Below are positions 1 to 10,671 of a stretch of DNA of 64,000 bases, piece by piece. The position numbers were made by a program, and so were the translations under genes. The notes under the pieces are model-generated. The model was not told the DNA's origin and searched no databases. It saw only the letters and a program-made list of their open reading frames with translations. Numbering within the stretch: position 1 is the first letter of the stretch; every line of letters begins with the position of its first letter. The stretch is from Adiantum capillus-veneris (taxonomy: Eukaryota; Streptophyta; Polypodiopsida; Polypodiales; Pteridaceae): assembly GCA_014529385.2 (NCBI GenBank), contig CM043966.1, forward strand, positions 102,931,087 to 102,995,086. Direction: 5' to 3'.

Positions 1-80
1 GGGGGCTCCATTTACTAGGATAAGGTGACAACCTCTCATTCTCATTATCGAGTTGTATGAGCTTTCTTCAGGGTTATTGA

Positions 81-82
<2 letters not shown>

Positions 83-122
<40 letters not shown>
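83..122. repeat. (CT)n microsatellite at the edge of element A
   Basis: A pure CT run lies exactly where the first bases of the left LTR of element A should be. The right LTR begins TGTCACAAACTG after a purine tract, while the left copy resumes at CAAACTG directly after this run. The microsatellite has therefore replaced or grown into the LTR terminus. Confidence 0.9.
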
Positions 123-125
<3 letters not shown>

Positions 126-655
126 CTGATGACGTGGCATGACCACCCGCGAGCAAACTTGATGACGTGGTAGAGGTGTGTACAGACAGGCTAGCAGCAG
201 TACGGATTTTTGAGTTTTAAGCTGACATGCTGACGTGGGAGATTGTATGGAGTTCCACGTTTCACGTTGGTTGCTGATGTGGCAGGGTTGTACGGATTTC
301 CGCAATTTGCGTTGATGCTTGTTGGCAGTTTGCTTTTGAGTTTAACTGCTTTTGGGGCTCTTCTTTTGGGCATCCCTTGTAAGAATAAAAGAGCCCTAAG
401 GGCCTCACTTCTGAGAGCATCTAGACGCAAAGTCTGAGAGCGGAGGACCCTACGGGAGTTGTACTTTGCTCAAAGATTAATATAAAAGAAATATTGAAAG
501 GGGCGTCAATCTTTGGGGCCAATCTCTCTAGGCACGGAACTACGTCGGGTCGTGTCGACCAAATTGACCTGTGATTTTAAAGTTAAGAAGTATTTTAAGT
601 GAATCTCTCTTGTGTCGTGACACAATCTAGACTTGGGGTGCCAAGTTTGTTACTG
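119..655 (+). repeat. Element A left LTR
   Basis: It matches 10049-10593 over nearly its whole length with scattered substitutions and small indels. The U3 part contains repeated ACGTGG motifs. A conserved stretch near 360-450, with AATAAAAGAG and the run around TCTGAGAGCGGAGGACCC, is shared by both copies. A TGG-starting primer-site-like sequence begins at 656. Confidence 0.75.
127..320 (+). promoter_or_regulatory. U3 direct repeats carrying ACGTGG cores
   Basis: ACGTGG occurs at 132-137, 165-170 and 233-238, with a degenerate ATGTGG near 276. In the second half each motif is followed by a TACGGATTT-type block, giving a period near 46 bp that is clearer in the right LTR (10120-10260). ACGTGGC is the core of plant bZIP-bound ABRE/G-box elements. 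Reading this as an LTR enhancer is inference. Confidence 0.45.
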
Positions 656-667
656 TGGTATCAAAGC
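656..667 (+). other. Primer-binding site of element A (tRNA-iMet type)
   Basis: The 12 bases TGGTATCAAAGC differ by one base from TGGTATCAGAGC, the initiator-methionine tRNA primer site used by many plant LTR retroelements. They sit immediately inside the left LTR. Confidence 0.65.
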
Positions 668-1490
668 ATCAGGGTGTGCTTTTCTCAAAGCATATCGGTC
701 CTATCAAAGAGCAGATTTGGCACTTGGGCACTTTGAAATTGTTCTTGAAGAATCTTCGTGTCCCGACCCCGCACTTATTAGCCACTCCCACCCTTCATAC
801 ATCGGGCATTAGGCGGGTTCTCGTCTTCATCGCTCTGTTTTACAGGGCATAAAGCCATTAAGAATCCCAGATTACACATGGGTTCTCATTAAGAATTTGA
901 TGGAGATAACACCTCTCAATGGGAAGGCAAAGAAAAGTTGAAATCCGGTGCGGGAACTAAACAAAAGAATGAAGATTGGGGTAAATGTTTTTTGGTAAAG
1001 TTTGCCAAATCAAAATACAAGCGTCCACTGCAGGTTGATATAGGTGCAAAAAGATTGATGAAGTACTCCAGAGACCCGAGATTTGTGAAACACCTAAAGA
1101 TTACCCGATTGATGAGATTCACTCGAGATGGCGTGAGGCCATTGATTCCCCTCTCAAGACGAGACAAAAAAAATAGACGAGTGCAGAAAAGCGAAAGCTT
1201 TACTCGCAGGAAGAGTTGGAGCAAAATTGTTGACCAGAAGATGAACCAGATACTCGAAAGGACACTGTAAGAGATACTGATGTATTGACAATCTGGTTGT
1301 TTGTAACAGATAACCAAAAATACGAGCGAGGAACTCACATCTGTATGGTTTCGGAAGCATGGAGCTGGACATGCAGGTGAAATCAAGGATGAGATGGTGA
1401 GATCAAAGCAACAACAGCTCAGGAATGAATCGGATATCCTTTCGATTTGAGAAAAAAAAATGATAAATTTTAATGAATGAATGATGACGC
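668..1490 (+). other. Element A internal arm, left
   Basis: No recognisable domain is present. One frame is open from 938 to 1270 (110 residues, rich in Lys and Arg), but it has no family resemblance I can name and looks incidental. The arm ends at ATGACGC directly before the LTR of element B. Confidence 0.5.
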
Positions 1491-4097
1491 TGTCGTGGAG
1501 CTCCGCTCCCATGCTAAGAAATATGCCAAGAAGATGTAGATCAAGCTTATTGAAAGCCTACTTGATTAATGGTCAGTGATGAGGGCTTGTTAATAGGCCA
1601 AGATTAATGATTAATGTATGCCAGACGCGACTTAAAAGGGCCAACAGATGCCTCAATGATGCCAAAAATGAGTACGCTTGTAGTGACCACATATGAGAGA
1701 TTATGATCTAGAACTGTAGTGCTTGAAGTGCTCTACCGGCCTGTCTTTACGGCTCGTCAATAGGAGCTACGGTGAAGAAGTTATGGCAGTTTAAAGTTCA
1801 AGTCAATTGCAAATCCATACCGGATTGGGCAACTGTAGATGAGGTGACAGAAATGAAATGAATGCACGGGCCTGAAGTGCTCACTTTGTGGAGCGCGTCT
1901 GTCTTTTCAGATCAGTGATTGGAGTTCCAGTTACCAAGATATTGGCCGATAAAGATTCGCCGGGGGCCGATTCCGCACCACCCCGGTCCGCTCGATCAAT
2001 GAGCTGCAGCCAGGGTTTTGGGATGCAAAAGAGTAAGTGCTCAAGGAGAATCTGACCAAATGTTATCTCTTGCAGTGCATTGCTAAGCAGGGTATACTAT
2101 CACCAGCGTCACTACGACAGTTTACATGTACGCCAAGCTTGGCGTACTTCTCATAAAGAATAAAAAGTGCTTGAAGAGCTTCATGTTCGGAATGTGATCT
2201 TTTGGAATGCATTGACTGCGGGACTACTCAAGGAAGTTCTCGTGCTTGGCGATGCTTTAGTCGGTATGTATGCCAAATGTGGTGCCCTTACGAGGGAAGC
2301 CGGCCGCTAAAAGGCCACCCAACTTAACCAAGTGGCAAGGCTGCCCAGAAGCCAAGGGGGCTATGGCCGCCCAATGGAGAAGCTTGGCAAGCTTTGGGCG
2401 ATGAGTATGTCTAATATGGCTTACAAAGCCATAAGGCCGCCCATATAATAAGCTTATGGCCGCCCATTAAGGGAAAAGAAGGGCTTTTGTGTGTAAAAGC
2501 AAGGAAGAAAAGAAAAGATGGCGGGCAGAGCAGCGCGTGGGCAGCGAGCATGAGGAAGATGGCATCGTGCTGAGCGCTGTGCTGCTCGGGCGAGCTCGCC
2601 GTAGAAAGAAAATTTGCGCATAATCTCCTCGCGCAACTTTTTAGACCCGCTCTCACCGTCTTTGAAGCGGTTCAGTCCGATGACTGCCACGTCATTGAGT
2701 TCCTTCCCACCTAGCAACGATGCACCGTCGTTGCTTAGGGGGAAGTGAGGGCTATTATTAGAGGGCATGAAGGGAGTCAATTGCATGCTAAGAACGAGGG
2801 GAATTATAGGGTAACAAGCAAAGCAACGAAAAAGAACGAAGAAGGAAGCGAAGGAGATGAGGGTTACGGGGTGAAGAGCTCGGAAGAGGAAAGAGCTCGG
2901 CTAGTCCTCGGCTAGCAACACAAGTCAGTGAAGCAAAGTCTCTCTCTCTCTCTCCCTTTCGACCTTGATTCAACGAAGAAAAGAAAGGCAAGATCTCTTT
3001 CCAGCTAGTTCTCTGCTTGTCTTCGGTAAGCAAATCAAGCAAAGGAAAGGAAGAAGCTTGGTCGAAGCTAGCTTGAGAAGGAGGGTGTCAAGGCAATCAA
3101 GCAAGGTCGAGAACAAGGATCTTGAAGCTTGGTCGAAGCTAGCTTGAGAATGTGGGAGGGCTCGAAGCACGGAGCAATCTCTCGCTCTCTCTTTCGAGCT
3201 TGGACAAGGCAAAGCTTTTGTATCTCAGCCTAAGCAAGAACGAACTCTCTCTTTCAAGTTTTCACAAGGGGCAACCTTGCTCTCTCTCCCTCGTGCTCAA
3301 TCGATCAAAGGAGGGCAATTGAGCTCCAAGCTCTCTTGCTCTCGAGCTTGGCCAGAGATTGGAAGGGAAGAAAAAGGGCTTTCTCTCTCTCAGCTTGAGA
3401 AGCAAAACGGGTCTCTCTCGCTCTCTCGAGAAGGGGAGGCAAAGCAAAGGGCTTGGAGAGTCGGCACAAGAGGCAAGCATTGAAGAAAGATCTCTCTCTC
3501 GTTCTCCAACCGAGGCATAAAGAAGTGGTAAGGGGAGTTCTTTCTCTCGTTCTCAGATAAGCTTGAGAAGTCGAAGGAGGAGAAGGCAGTCTCTCTCTCG
3601 TGCATAAGCAAGTGACTCAAGCTAAAGAAGCAAGAGGTCAAGAGCAGGAGAACGACAATTAAGTGAGCATAAAGCAAATAGAGTAAGAAGCTGCACAATA
3701 TTTGGCAATAATCAAAGCTTGATGATCGAGGCAGTGAGTGAATTGAAGATTGCAGAATGCGCGAGGTATTTGAAGCAGATAAAGCAATAGAGGAAAATTT
3801 CCATCACCGTCGTCCATTAGAGATTGATTAAGCATTTTGTTAAGTCCGGTGTCGTAACGGTCCGATTAATCTTGTAAACGGGAGCTTAAGCTTCTAGTTA
3901 GCAGATGATCCAAGTGACGGTGTTGTTAACAACCCGCCTTGGCTAAGGATTAAGTTGTACTCAAGCGTTAATCAATTATTTGATGATTACGATGATTGCC
4001 AGAGTTATCATTTGTTCTTGTTCTCTCTCTTTCTCACCTCCCACAACTAGAGGCCCGGTGCCTACCTGGCTCACGTAGCGAACACATATCCCCCGAA
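1491..4097 (+). repeat. Element B 5' LTR
   Basis: It is about 2.6 kb. Compared with the 3' LTR it carries about 117 extra bases around 3262-3380 and otherwise shows only scattered substitutions and short indels, suggesting fairly recent insertion. The 3' third is purine-rich with many CTCTCT and GAAGCTT blocks. The end reads CATATCCCCCGA rather than the usual CA, so the exact terminus is uncertain by one or two bases. Reading frames within it look like shadows of this composition. Confidence 0.82.
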
Positions 4098-4101
4098 ATC
4101 T

Positions 4102-5608
4102 TTGGTGAACCCGATGCGAAACAAGCCGGGGTGGGAGATGCAGATGGAGATTCCAATGGAGATGAAGAAATTATTTGAAGAATTTATCACACATGTTTCT
4201 AATGGCAAATCAGGAGTTCCAGATTTTTCCAAGATGATGCAAGTGATGCAAGGATCATTGCGTGAAGTAGAAGCCGTGAAGACAAAGAAGCAAATAGAAG
4301 AAGCTTTAAATGCAGCATTGGATGCAGTATGCGATGAAAGACGAATGTTTGATGGTGAATATGATCCAAAAGGCTACCCAGAGTGTTACGAGCAAGAAAT
4401 GAAGCGTGAAAGAGTGCCAGAAGTTCAGATGATTGCAGAGTTTGAACAGCTTGTGTGTGAGGATATTAAGGAGCAAGTTCAAGTTATTGCAAGAACATAA
4501 TGCAGATAATTGGGATGCTTTTGCAAAAGCAATTTTACAGGGGATCTCAGTGAATAAAGACCTGGAGCTTCAAAAAATTGAAAGCAGACAAGATGAGGAG
4601 CCATTTTTCTTAATGCAAAAAGCATTTCATACAGGTGATCAATATTCTATCCGAGCTAAGTTAGAATCTGTTATTGATGCATGTCTTCTGGAAGACGAGA
4701 CATTATTGCATGCAGATGATGATTTCATAGTAGATATTGTTTATGCTCGATTGGGATTGTCTTCTTTATTCCAAAGCAGATATGACTCTATGGATGCTAA
4801 GCATGCAGTCATATCCTCTCAAAGTGACATAAATGAGAAAGCGGGTTTCTCAGAGCCAGAACATGGTTTGCATACAAGCATAGTTGCTAGCAGTGATCAA
4901 GAAACATGTTTGTCAGAGTCAATATGTGATGTGGATGCCCATTTGGAGTGCTCTTTGGGTATAGAACATGAAGAGAATGCTTATGCAACATTACATGCAA
5001 AAGCAATTGTTTTGGATGATGCTATACAAGAGGGTTTCATGTCTATGGCTGCATTTCAGGACACTGGTGATGATGTAGATGTATTTGATGCTCAACCATA
5101 TGTATTTGATGTGAACCAAGACAAAGATTATGATTATGGAGATGCATATTCAGAGGGGGTGATGGATGATGATCAGTCTATGACTGCTACAGGTTACAGG
5201 GTTCGCTATGATGATGCTATGGAAAAAGAAATTGATGCTATCTTTGTAATGTATGTTGAGACTTGTGCTATTGAAGTGGAAAGATATTTGAATGGGAGTG
5301 TGAAGCTGCCAGAACAATTTGTGCCTATGTATGAAACAAGCGATGAGGTTTCTTGTGATAATACTCAGAAACTAGGTGGTTCCTCCAAGGAGGAAGATAT
5401 GGAGCTTATGGATCTGCTTGATGATGCGCTAGAGGAATTTCGAGTTCCTTGTGACAAGAGTAGTGAAGAACATCCTACAACATATGATGAAGAGCTTATG
5501 TTTATTTTGGATGAGGCTCTAGAGGAGTTTGTGCCTACTAGAGAAGGCAACCATGCAGCGTTTGTGGTATCAAATGAAGTGATGGAATTCAATGACTCAC
5601 AAATGTAG
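4102..5608 (+). pseudogene. Element B acidic protein, two overlapping frames (132 + 391 codons)
   Basis: I do not recognise a family. The first frame (4102-4500) starts at ATG just inside the LTR and is charged and helix-rich. The second (from 4433 in the +1 frame, to 5608) continues without a gap in character, so the two read like one protein of about 490 residues broken by a +1 shift in the 4433-4500 overlap. The second part is strongly acidic, with many DD and EE pairs. Its C-terminus holds two copies of a motif of the form E-L-M-x3-L-D-x-A-L-E-E-F about 35 residues apart (near 5400-5450 and 5490-5540). No zinc knuckle, DTG/DSG protease or YxDD is visible. It occupies the place of gag-pol between the 5' LTR and the purine tract. 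The shift may be an inactivating indel, programmed frameshifting or a spliced join. A highly diverged Gag is the main alternative. Confidence 0.55.
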
Positions 5609-5686
5609 ATTGATATTTTGGAAACCATAGTGATTGAATTCATTTTGCCTCTGGGTTCTGCTATGATGGGAATTTAGGACTTTCTG

Positions 5687-5974
5687 TTGCTATGCTATGA
5701 GAAAGTTTGTGGAGATGCAATATACTTGAAGTATGATTTTCTACTGTCTTATGACCCAGGAGGTTATCATGCTAGATATGATTGCTGTCAGTTACTTTAT
5801 ATGCCATATGATCCAGGCGGTGTTCATGAAGATTTGTGGGCTAATTTATGTTTATGCTGTGATGATTGGAAATTCTTGTATTTTCCCTATGATACTGGAG
5901 GATGGTGCAAAATTTTTAAAGGAATGCTCACAGTTGGGCAAATGATTAGTTTCCCGTTTGATCCCGGGGGCTAA
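5687..5974 (+). CDS. Element B small ORF with repeated YDPGG-type motifs
   Basis: This 95-codon frame lies between the acidic ORF and the purine tract. It contains four copies of an aromatic-x(2)-Y/F-D-x-G-G motif: SYDPGG, PYDPGG, PYDTGG and PFDPGG, spaced roughly 22 to 35 residues and separated by Cys/Trp/Leu-rich stretches. The last copy is right at the C-terminus, followed by TAA. The regular recurrence of this motif in one frame argues that the frame is or was translated. It could be the separated tail of the upstream acidic protein. Function is unknown, and I cannot tell whether it is still expressed. Confidence 0.45.
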   Translation: MLCYEKVCGDAIYLKYDFLLSYDPGGYHARYDCCQLLYMPYDPGGVHEDLWANLCLCCDDWKFLYFPYDTGGWCKIFKGMLTVGQMISFPFDPGG

Positions 5975-6571
5975 TAAAGTGCAAAGTTCCAGATTTCAAA
6001 AGTACCAGTTATCTGTTGTAGCAGGTTGCATGGTACAAGGTTTTGTTTCCTAGATTTATGCTAAGTCAAAAGAGTTTTTTTTGTAATGCAGTCAATAAGA
6101 TTACATGGCTAGATTCCAGCAGACTTCTTTGGATAATTGCTGAGTATCTTCACATCTTTTGAGTTGGTTCTACTAACAGAACTTGAGGTAAAGGACTTGA
6201 CGGCCATTCCGTGTGCAGACAGAGTAAGGCATACTTGAGTTTGATAGGGTTCCTTAAAGAGAGCTTAATGGTCAAGCCGTGTGCATCATTAACTGGAGCA
6301 CTTGAGTCTGGCGGGGTTCACTAAACAAGTTATCCATGATTGAATGCTTTGAAGATATGGCAAATACAGTTCAGAGATTTTTGATGGACAGCTACCCAAT
6401 GATTAAGCTAGACAATTGATGATAGGGTATAAGCCTTCTCTCACTTTTTTTCATATGTTTATTAGTTACGTGAGTCTGATGATGGGTAAGGAGCTTAAGG
6501 TACCTGTAGCAGATGCATATTAAAGTGCAATTGGCACAGACCGGAGACTGTGCAGGTTCAGAGGGGGTGGA
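5975..6571 (+). other. Element B 3' untranslated interior and polypurine tract
   Basis: No open frame of note. Two related blocks (near 6195-6215 and 6270-6310) share a GGTCA/GGCCATTCCGTGTGCA theme. The polypurine tract is 6559-6571, immediately before the 3' LTR. Confidence 0.55.
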
Positions 6572-9047
6572 TGTCGTGCAGCTCCTCTCCCATGCTAAGA
6601 AATATGCCAAGAAGATGTAGATCAAGCTTATTGAAAGCCTACTTCATTAATGGTTAGTGATGAGGGCTTGTTAACAGGCCAAGCTTAATGATTAATGTAT
6701 GCCAGACGCGGCTTAAAAGGGCCAACAGATGCCTCAATGATGCCAAAAATGAGTACACTTGCAGTAACCACAGATGAGAGATTATGATCTAGAACTGTAG
6801 TGCTTGAAGTGCTCTACCGGCCTGTCTTTACGGCTCGTCAATAGGAGCTACGGTGAAGAAGTTATGGCAGTTTAAAGTTCAAGTCAATTGCAAATCCGTA
6901 CCGGATTGGGCAACTGCAGATGAGGTGACAGAAATGAAATGAATGCACGGGCCTGAAGTGCTCACTTTGTGGAGCGCGTCTGTCTTTTCAGATCAGTGAT
7001 CGGAGTTCCAGTTACCAAGATATTGGCCGATAAAGATTCGCCGGGGGCCGATTCCGCACCACCCCGGTCCGCTCGATCAATGAGCTGCAGCCAGGGTTTT
7101 GGGATGCAAAAGAGTAAGTGCTCAAGGAGAATCTGACCAAAATGTTATCTCTTGCAGTGCATTGCTAAGCAGGGTATACTATCACCAGCGTCACTACGAC
7201 AGTTTACATGTACGCCAAGCTTGGTGTACTTCTCATAAAGTATAAAAAGTGCTTGAAGAGCTTAGTGTTCGGAATGCGATCTTTTGGAATGCATTGACTG
7301 CGGGACTACTCAAGGAAGTTCTCGTGCTTGGCGATGCTTTAGTCGGTATGTATGCCAAATGTGGTGCCCTTACGAGGGAAGCCGGCCGCTAAAAGGCCAC
7401 CCAAGTTAACCAAGTGGCAAGGCTGCCCAGAAGCCAAGGGGGCTATGGCCGCCCAATGGAGAAGCTTGGCAAGCTTTGGCCGATGAGTATGTTTAATATG
7501 GCTTACAAAGCCATAAGGCCGCCCATATAATAAGCTTATGGTCGCCCATTAAGGGAAAAGAATGGCTTTTGTGTGTAAAAGCAAGGAAGAAAAGAAAAGA
7601 TGGCGGGCAGAGCAGCGCGTGGGCAGCGAGCATGAGGAAGATGACATCGCGCTGAGTGGGCGAGCTCGCCGTAGAAAGAAAATTTGCGCATAATCTCCTC
7701 GCGCAACTTTTTGGACCCGCTCTCGCCGCCTTTGAAGCGGTGTAGTCCGATGACTGCCACATCATTGAGTTCCTTCCCACCTAGCAACGACACGCCGTCG
7801 TTGCTTAGGGGGAAGTGAGGGCTATTATTAGAGGGCATGAGGGGAGTCAATTGCATGCTAAGAACGAGGGGAATTATAGGGTAACAAGCAAAGCAAGGAA
7901 AAACAACGAAGAAGGAAGCGAAGGAGATGAGGGTTACGGGGTGAAGAGCTCGGAAGAGGAGAGAGCTCGGCTAGTCCTCGGCTAGCAACACAAGTCAGTG
8001 AAGCAAAGTCTCTCTCTCTCTCCCTTTCGACCTTGATTCAACAAAGAAAAGAAAGGCAAGATCTCTTTCGATCTAGTTCTCGGCTTGTCTTCGGTAAGCA
8101 AATCAAGCAAAGGAAAGGAAGAAGCTTGGTCGAAGCTAGCTTGAGAAGGAGGGTGTCAAGGCAATCAAGCAAGGTCGAGAACAAGGATCTTGAAGCTTGG
8201 TCGAAGCTAGCTTGAGAATGTGGGAGGGCTCGAAGCAAGGAGCAATCTCTTGCTCTCTCTTTCGAGCTTGGACAAGGCAAAGCTTTTGTATCTCAGCCTA
8301 AGCAAGAACCAACTCTCTCTTTCAAGCTTTCTCTCTCTCAGCTTGAGAAGTAAAACGGGTCTCTCTCGCTCTCTCGAGAAGGGGAGGCAAAGCAAAGGGC
8401 TCGGAGAGTCGGCACAAGAGGCAAGCATTGAAGAAAGATCTCTCTCTCGTTCTCCAACCGAGGCATAAAGAAGTGGTAAGGGGAGTTCTTTCTCTCGTTC
8501 TCAGATAAGCTTGAGAAGTCGAAGGAGGAGAAAGCAGTCTCTCTCTCGTGCATAAGCAAGTGACTCAAGCTAAAGAAGCAAGAGGTCAAGAGCAGGAGAA
8601 CGACAATTAAGTGAGTATAAAGCAAATAGAGTAAGAAGCTGCCCAATATTTGGCAATAATCAAATCTTGATGGATCGAGGCAGTGAGTGAATTGAAGATT
8701 GCAGAATGCGCGAGGTATTTGAAACAGATAAAGCAGCAGAGGAAAATTTCCATCACCGTCGTCCATTAGAGATTGATTAAGCATTTTGTTAAGTTCGGTG
8801 TCGTTAACGGCCCGGTTAATCTTGTAAACGGGAGCTTAAGCTCCTAGTTAGCATATGATCCAAGTGACGATGTTGTTAACAGCCCGCCTTGGCTAAGGAT
8901 TAAGTTGTACTCAAGCGTTAATCAATTATTTGATGATTACGATGATTGCCAGAGTTATCATTTGTTCTTGTTCTCTCTCTTTCTCACCTCCCACAACTAG
9001 AGGCCCGGCGCCTGCCCGGCTCACGTAGCGAACACATATCCCCCGAT
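6572..9047 (+). repeat. Element B 3' LTR
   Basis: It is about 2475 bp, starts TGTCGTG and aligns to 1491-4097. The main difference is the missing ~117-bp block that is present in the 5' LTR (junction near 8325). Confidence 0.82.
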
Positions 9048-10048
9048 AACGCGTCTTGAATGATTCTAGTGCATCAAGATTCCCATATGAATGAGATGAT
9101 TGGATACTGTGGTGAGCGCATCAAGAGTTCCTGCGGGATGAGATGGCTACACAGGGATCTAGGTGCATCAAGACTTCTTGACGGACCAGATGATTGAGAC
9201 ATTGTGTTCAGTATGAACTAAGTGTGTGAATGAAGAACATTGAAATAGGAATTTCCAAAGATGATTCTGACTTATGTATGAGATTAATGTTGTCTGGAAG
9301 AACTTGCTAGTTGTGTGCAGATAACAGATGAAATTGATGATGATGAATGCAATAGGGAGCAATGATCGCTCCAAAATGAACCCGTTAAGTATCATGAATT
9401 TTGGAATGAAACTAATGTTCTATGGAAGATCCTTCTATTTGTGAACAAACAATAGGATTGAGAATGAGATGATGATGATGATTTTGGAGAAGTGACAGCT
9501 CCCGGATAAACCTGATAACGAATCATGGATCATGAGTGATTCAATCGAATGAATGATTAAACCACTCTGTTCAGTATGAACTTGGTGATGGATTGGGACC
9601 CCGGGGAAAGATTTCTCGCACATGATAGTGCTTGAGGCAACAGATACTTGCACACGAAAGTGCTTAAGGCGAACGATTCTCGCACATGACAGTGCTTGAA
9701 GAGAATGACTACTTGCACACGACAATGCTTGAGTCTAAAATCTCTATAGACATGATCGCAATGTGGGATTAGTTAATCCGACATCAGTGAGGTCCGGAAT
9801 GGATCTAGATGCGATTACTAAATACGTTGTTGGCAGTCATGGTATGAGATTTGGAATAAATGTTTTTGTGATTGATTTTTCATGTGATGTCATGTGCAAT
9901 GATGTGACTGTCGTCTTTGTACAAGTGCTAGATGTGTCGTGTCTAGCACGTCGGTACTTAAAGTCCGTGTCTATTGAACTAGTTTATAGTTTATGTATGA
10001 TTTTGCAGCGTAATCGAGGGCGATTACAATTCTTTCAAGAGGGGGGTA
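9048..10048 (+). other. Element A internal arm, right, with ~33-bp minisatellite
   Basis: It is noncoding by inspection. Between 9606 and 9735 a unit of about 33 bp recurs four times, built on CTCGCACATGACAGTGCTTG or TTGCACACGAAAGTGCTTA. The block TGTTCAGTATGAAC occurs near 9207 and 9568. The arm ends in the tract AAGAGGGGGGTA (10037-10048) directly before the right LTR, a good polypurine tract. Confidence 0.55.
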
Positions 10049-10591
10049 TGTCACAAACTGATGACGTGGCATGACCACCCGCGGGCAGACTTGATGACGT
10101 GGTAGAGAGCTCTACGGACAGGCTGGCAGCAGTACGGATTTTCGAGTTTTGCGTTGACATGTTGATGTGGAAAATCGTACGGATTTTTGTGGTTCACGTT
10201 GACTATTGACGTGGCAGGGTTGTACGGATTTTCGCAATTTGCGTTTATGCTTTTTGGTTGTTTTTCAAGACCAATTGCTTTTGGGACAGATTGCTTTTGA
10301 TTTTAATTGCTTTTGAGCATCCCTTGTCAGAATAAAAGAGCCCCAAGGGCCTCACTTCTCAAGGCATCTAGACACAGAGTCTGAGAGCGGAGGACCCTGC
10401 AGGAGTTTTACTTTGCTCAAAGATTAATATAAAAGAAACACCGAAAGGGGCGCTAGTCTTTGGGCCAATCTCTCTCGGCACGGAACTATGGCGGGCCGTG
10501 TCAACCAAATTGAATTGTGATTTTAAAGTTGTGAAGTATTTTAAGTGAATCTCTCTCGTATCGCGACAGAATGTAGACTTGGGGTGCCCAA

Positions 10592-10593
<2 letters not shown>
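10049..10593 (+). repeat. Element A right LTR
   Basis: It starts TGTCACAAACTG after a purine tract and aligns to 119-655. A long CT run follows at 10594. After that run another TGGTATCAAAGC occurs at about 10706, which is unexpected outside a 3' LTR. Confidence 0.75.

Positions 10594-10668
<75 letters not shown>
10594..10668. repeat. (CT)n microsatellite
   Basis: About 37 uninterrupted CT dinucleotides lie at the end of the right LTR of element A. Confidence 0.95.

Positions 10669-10671
<3 letters not shown>

Larger units (their letters stand above)
1491..9047 (+). mobile_element. Element B: LTR retroelement with ~2.5-kb LTRs and a non-gag-pol interior
   Basis: Direct repeats 1491-4097 and 6572-9047 are very similar to each other and start TGTCGTG. 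A purine tract (CAGAGGGGGTGGA, 6559-6571) abuts the second, as in an LTR retroelement on the plus strand. The four bases ACGC flank both ends (1487-1490 and 9049-9052); a 5-bp duplication would have one mismatch. The interior (4098-6571, 2.5 kb) has coding potential but no recognisable protease, RT, RNase H or integrase. The element is therefore non-autonomous in replication yet carries its own open frames. It is inserted inside element A. Confidence 0.8.
119..10593 (+). mobile_element. Element A: non-autonomous LTR retroelement split by element B
   Basis: Two direct repeats of about 540 bp (119-655 and 10049-10593) bracket this region. The left is followed by a tRNA-iMet-type primer site and the right is preceded by a purine tract. 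Removing nested element B (1491-9047) leaves only about 1.84 kb of internal DNA, in two arms (656-1490 and 9048-10048). Neither arm shows gag, protease, RT, RNase H or integrase motifs. That fits a LARD- or TRIM-like element moved by an autonomous partner. The left boundary is blurred by a CT tract, so I could not find a target duplication for A. Confidence 0.72.

Noticed and set aside
2411-3700. Several overlapping frames inside the element B LTR, with matching frames at 7493-8784
   Set aside because: Parallel frames are present in the second LTR because the DNA is duplicated; they are shadows of purine-rich LTR sequence.
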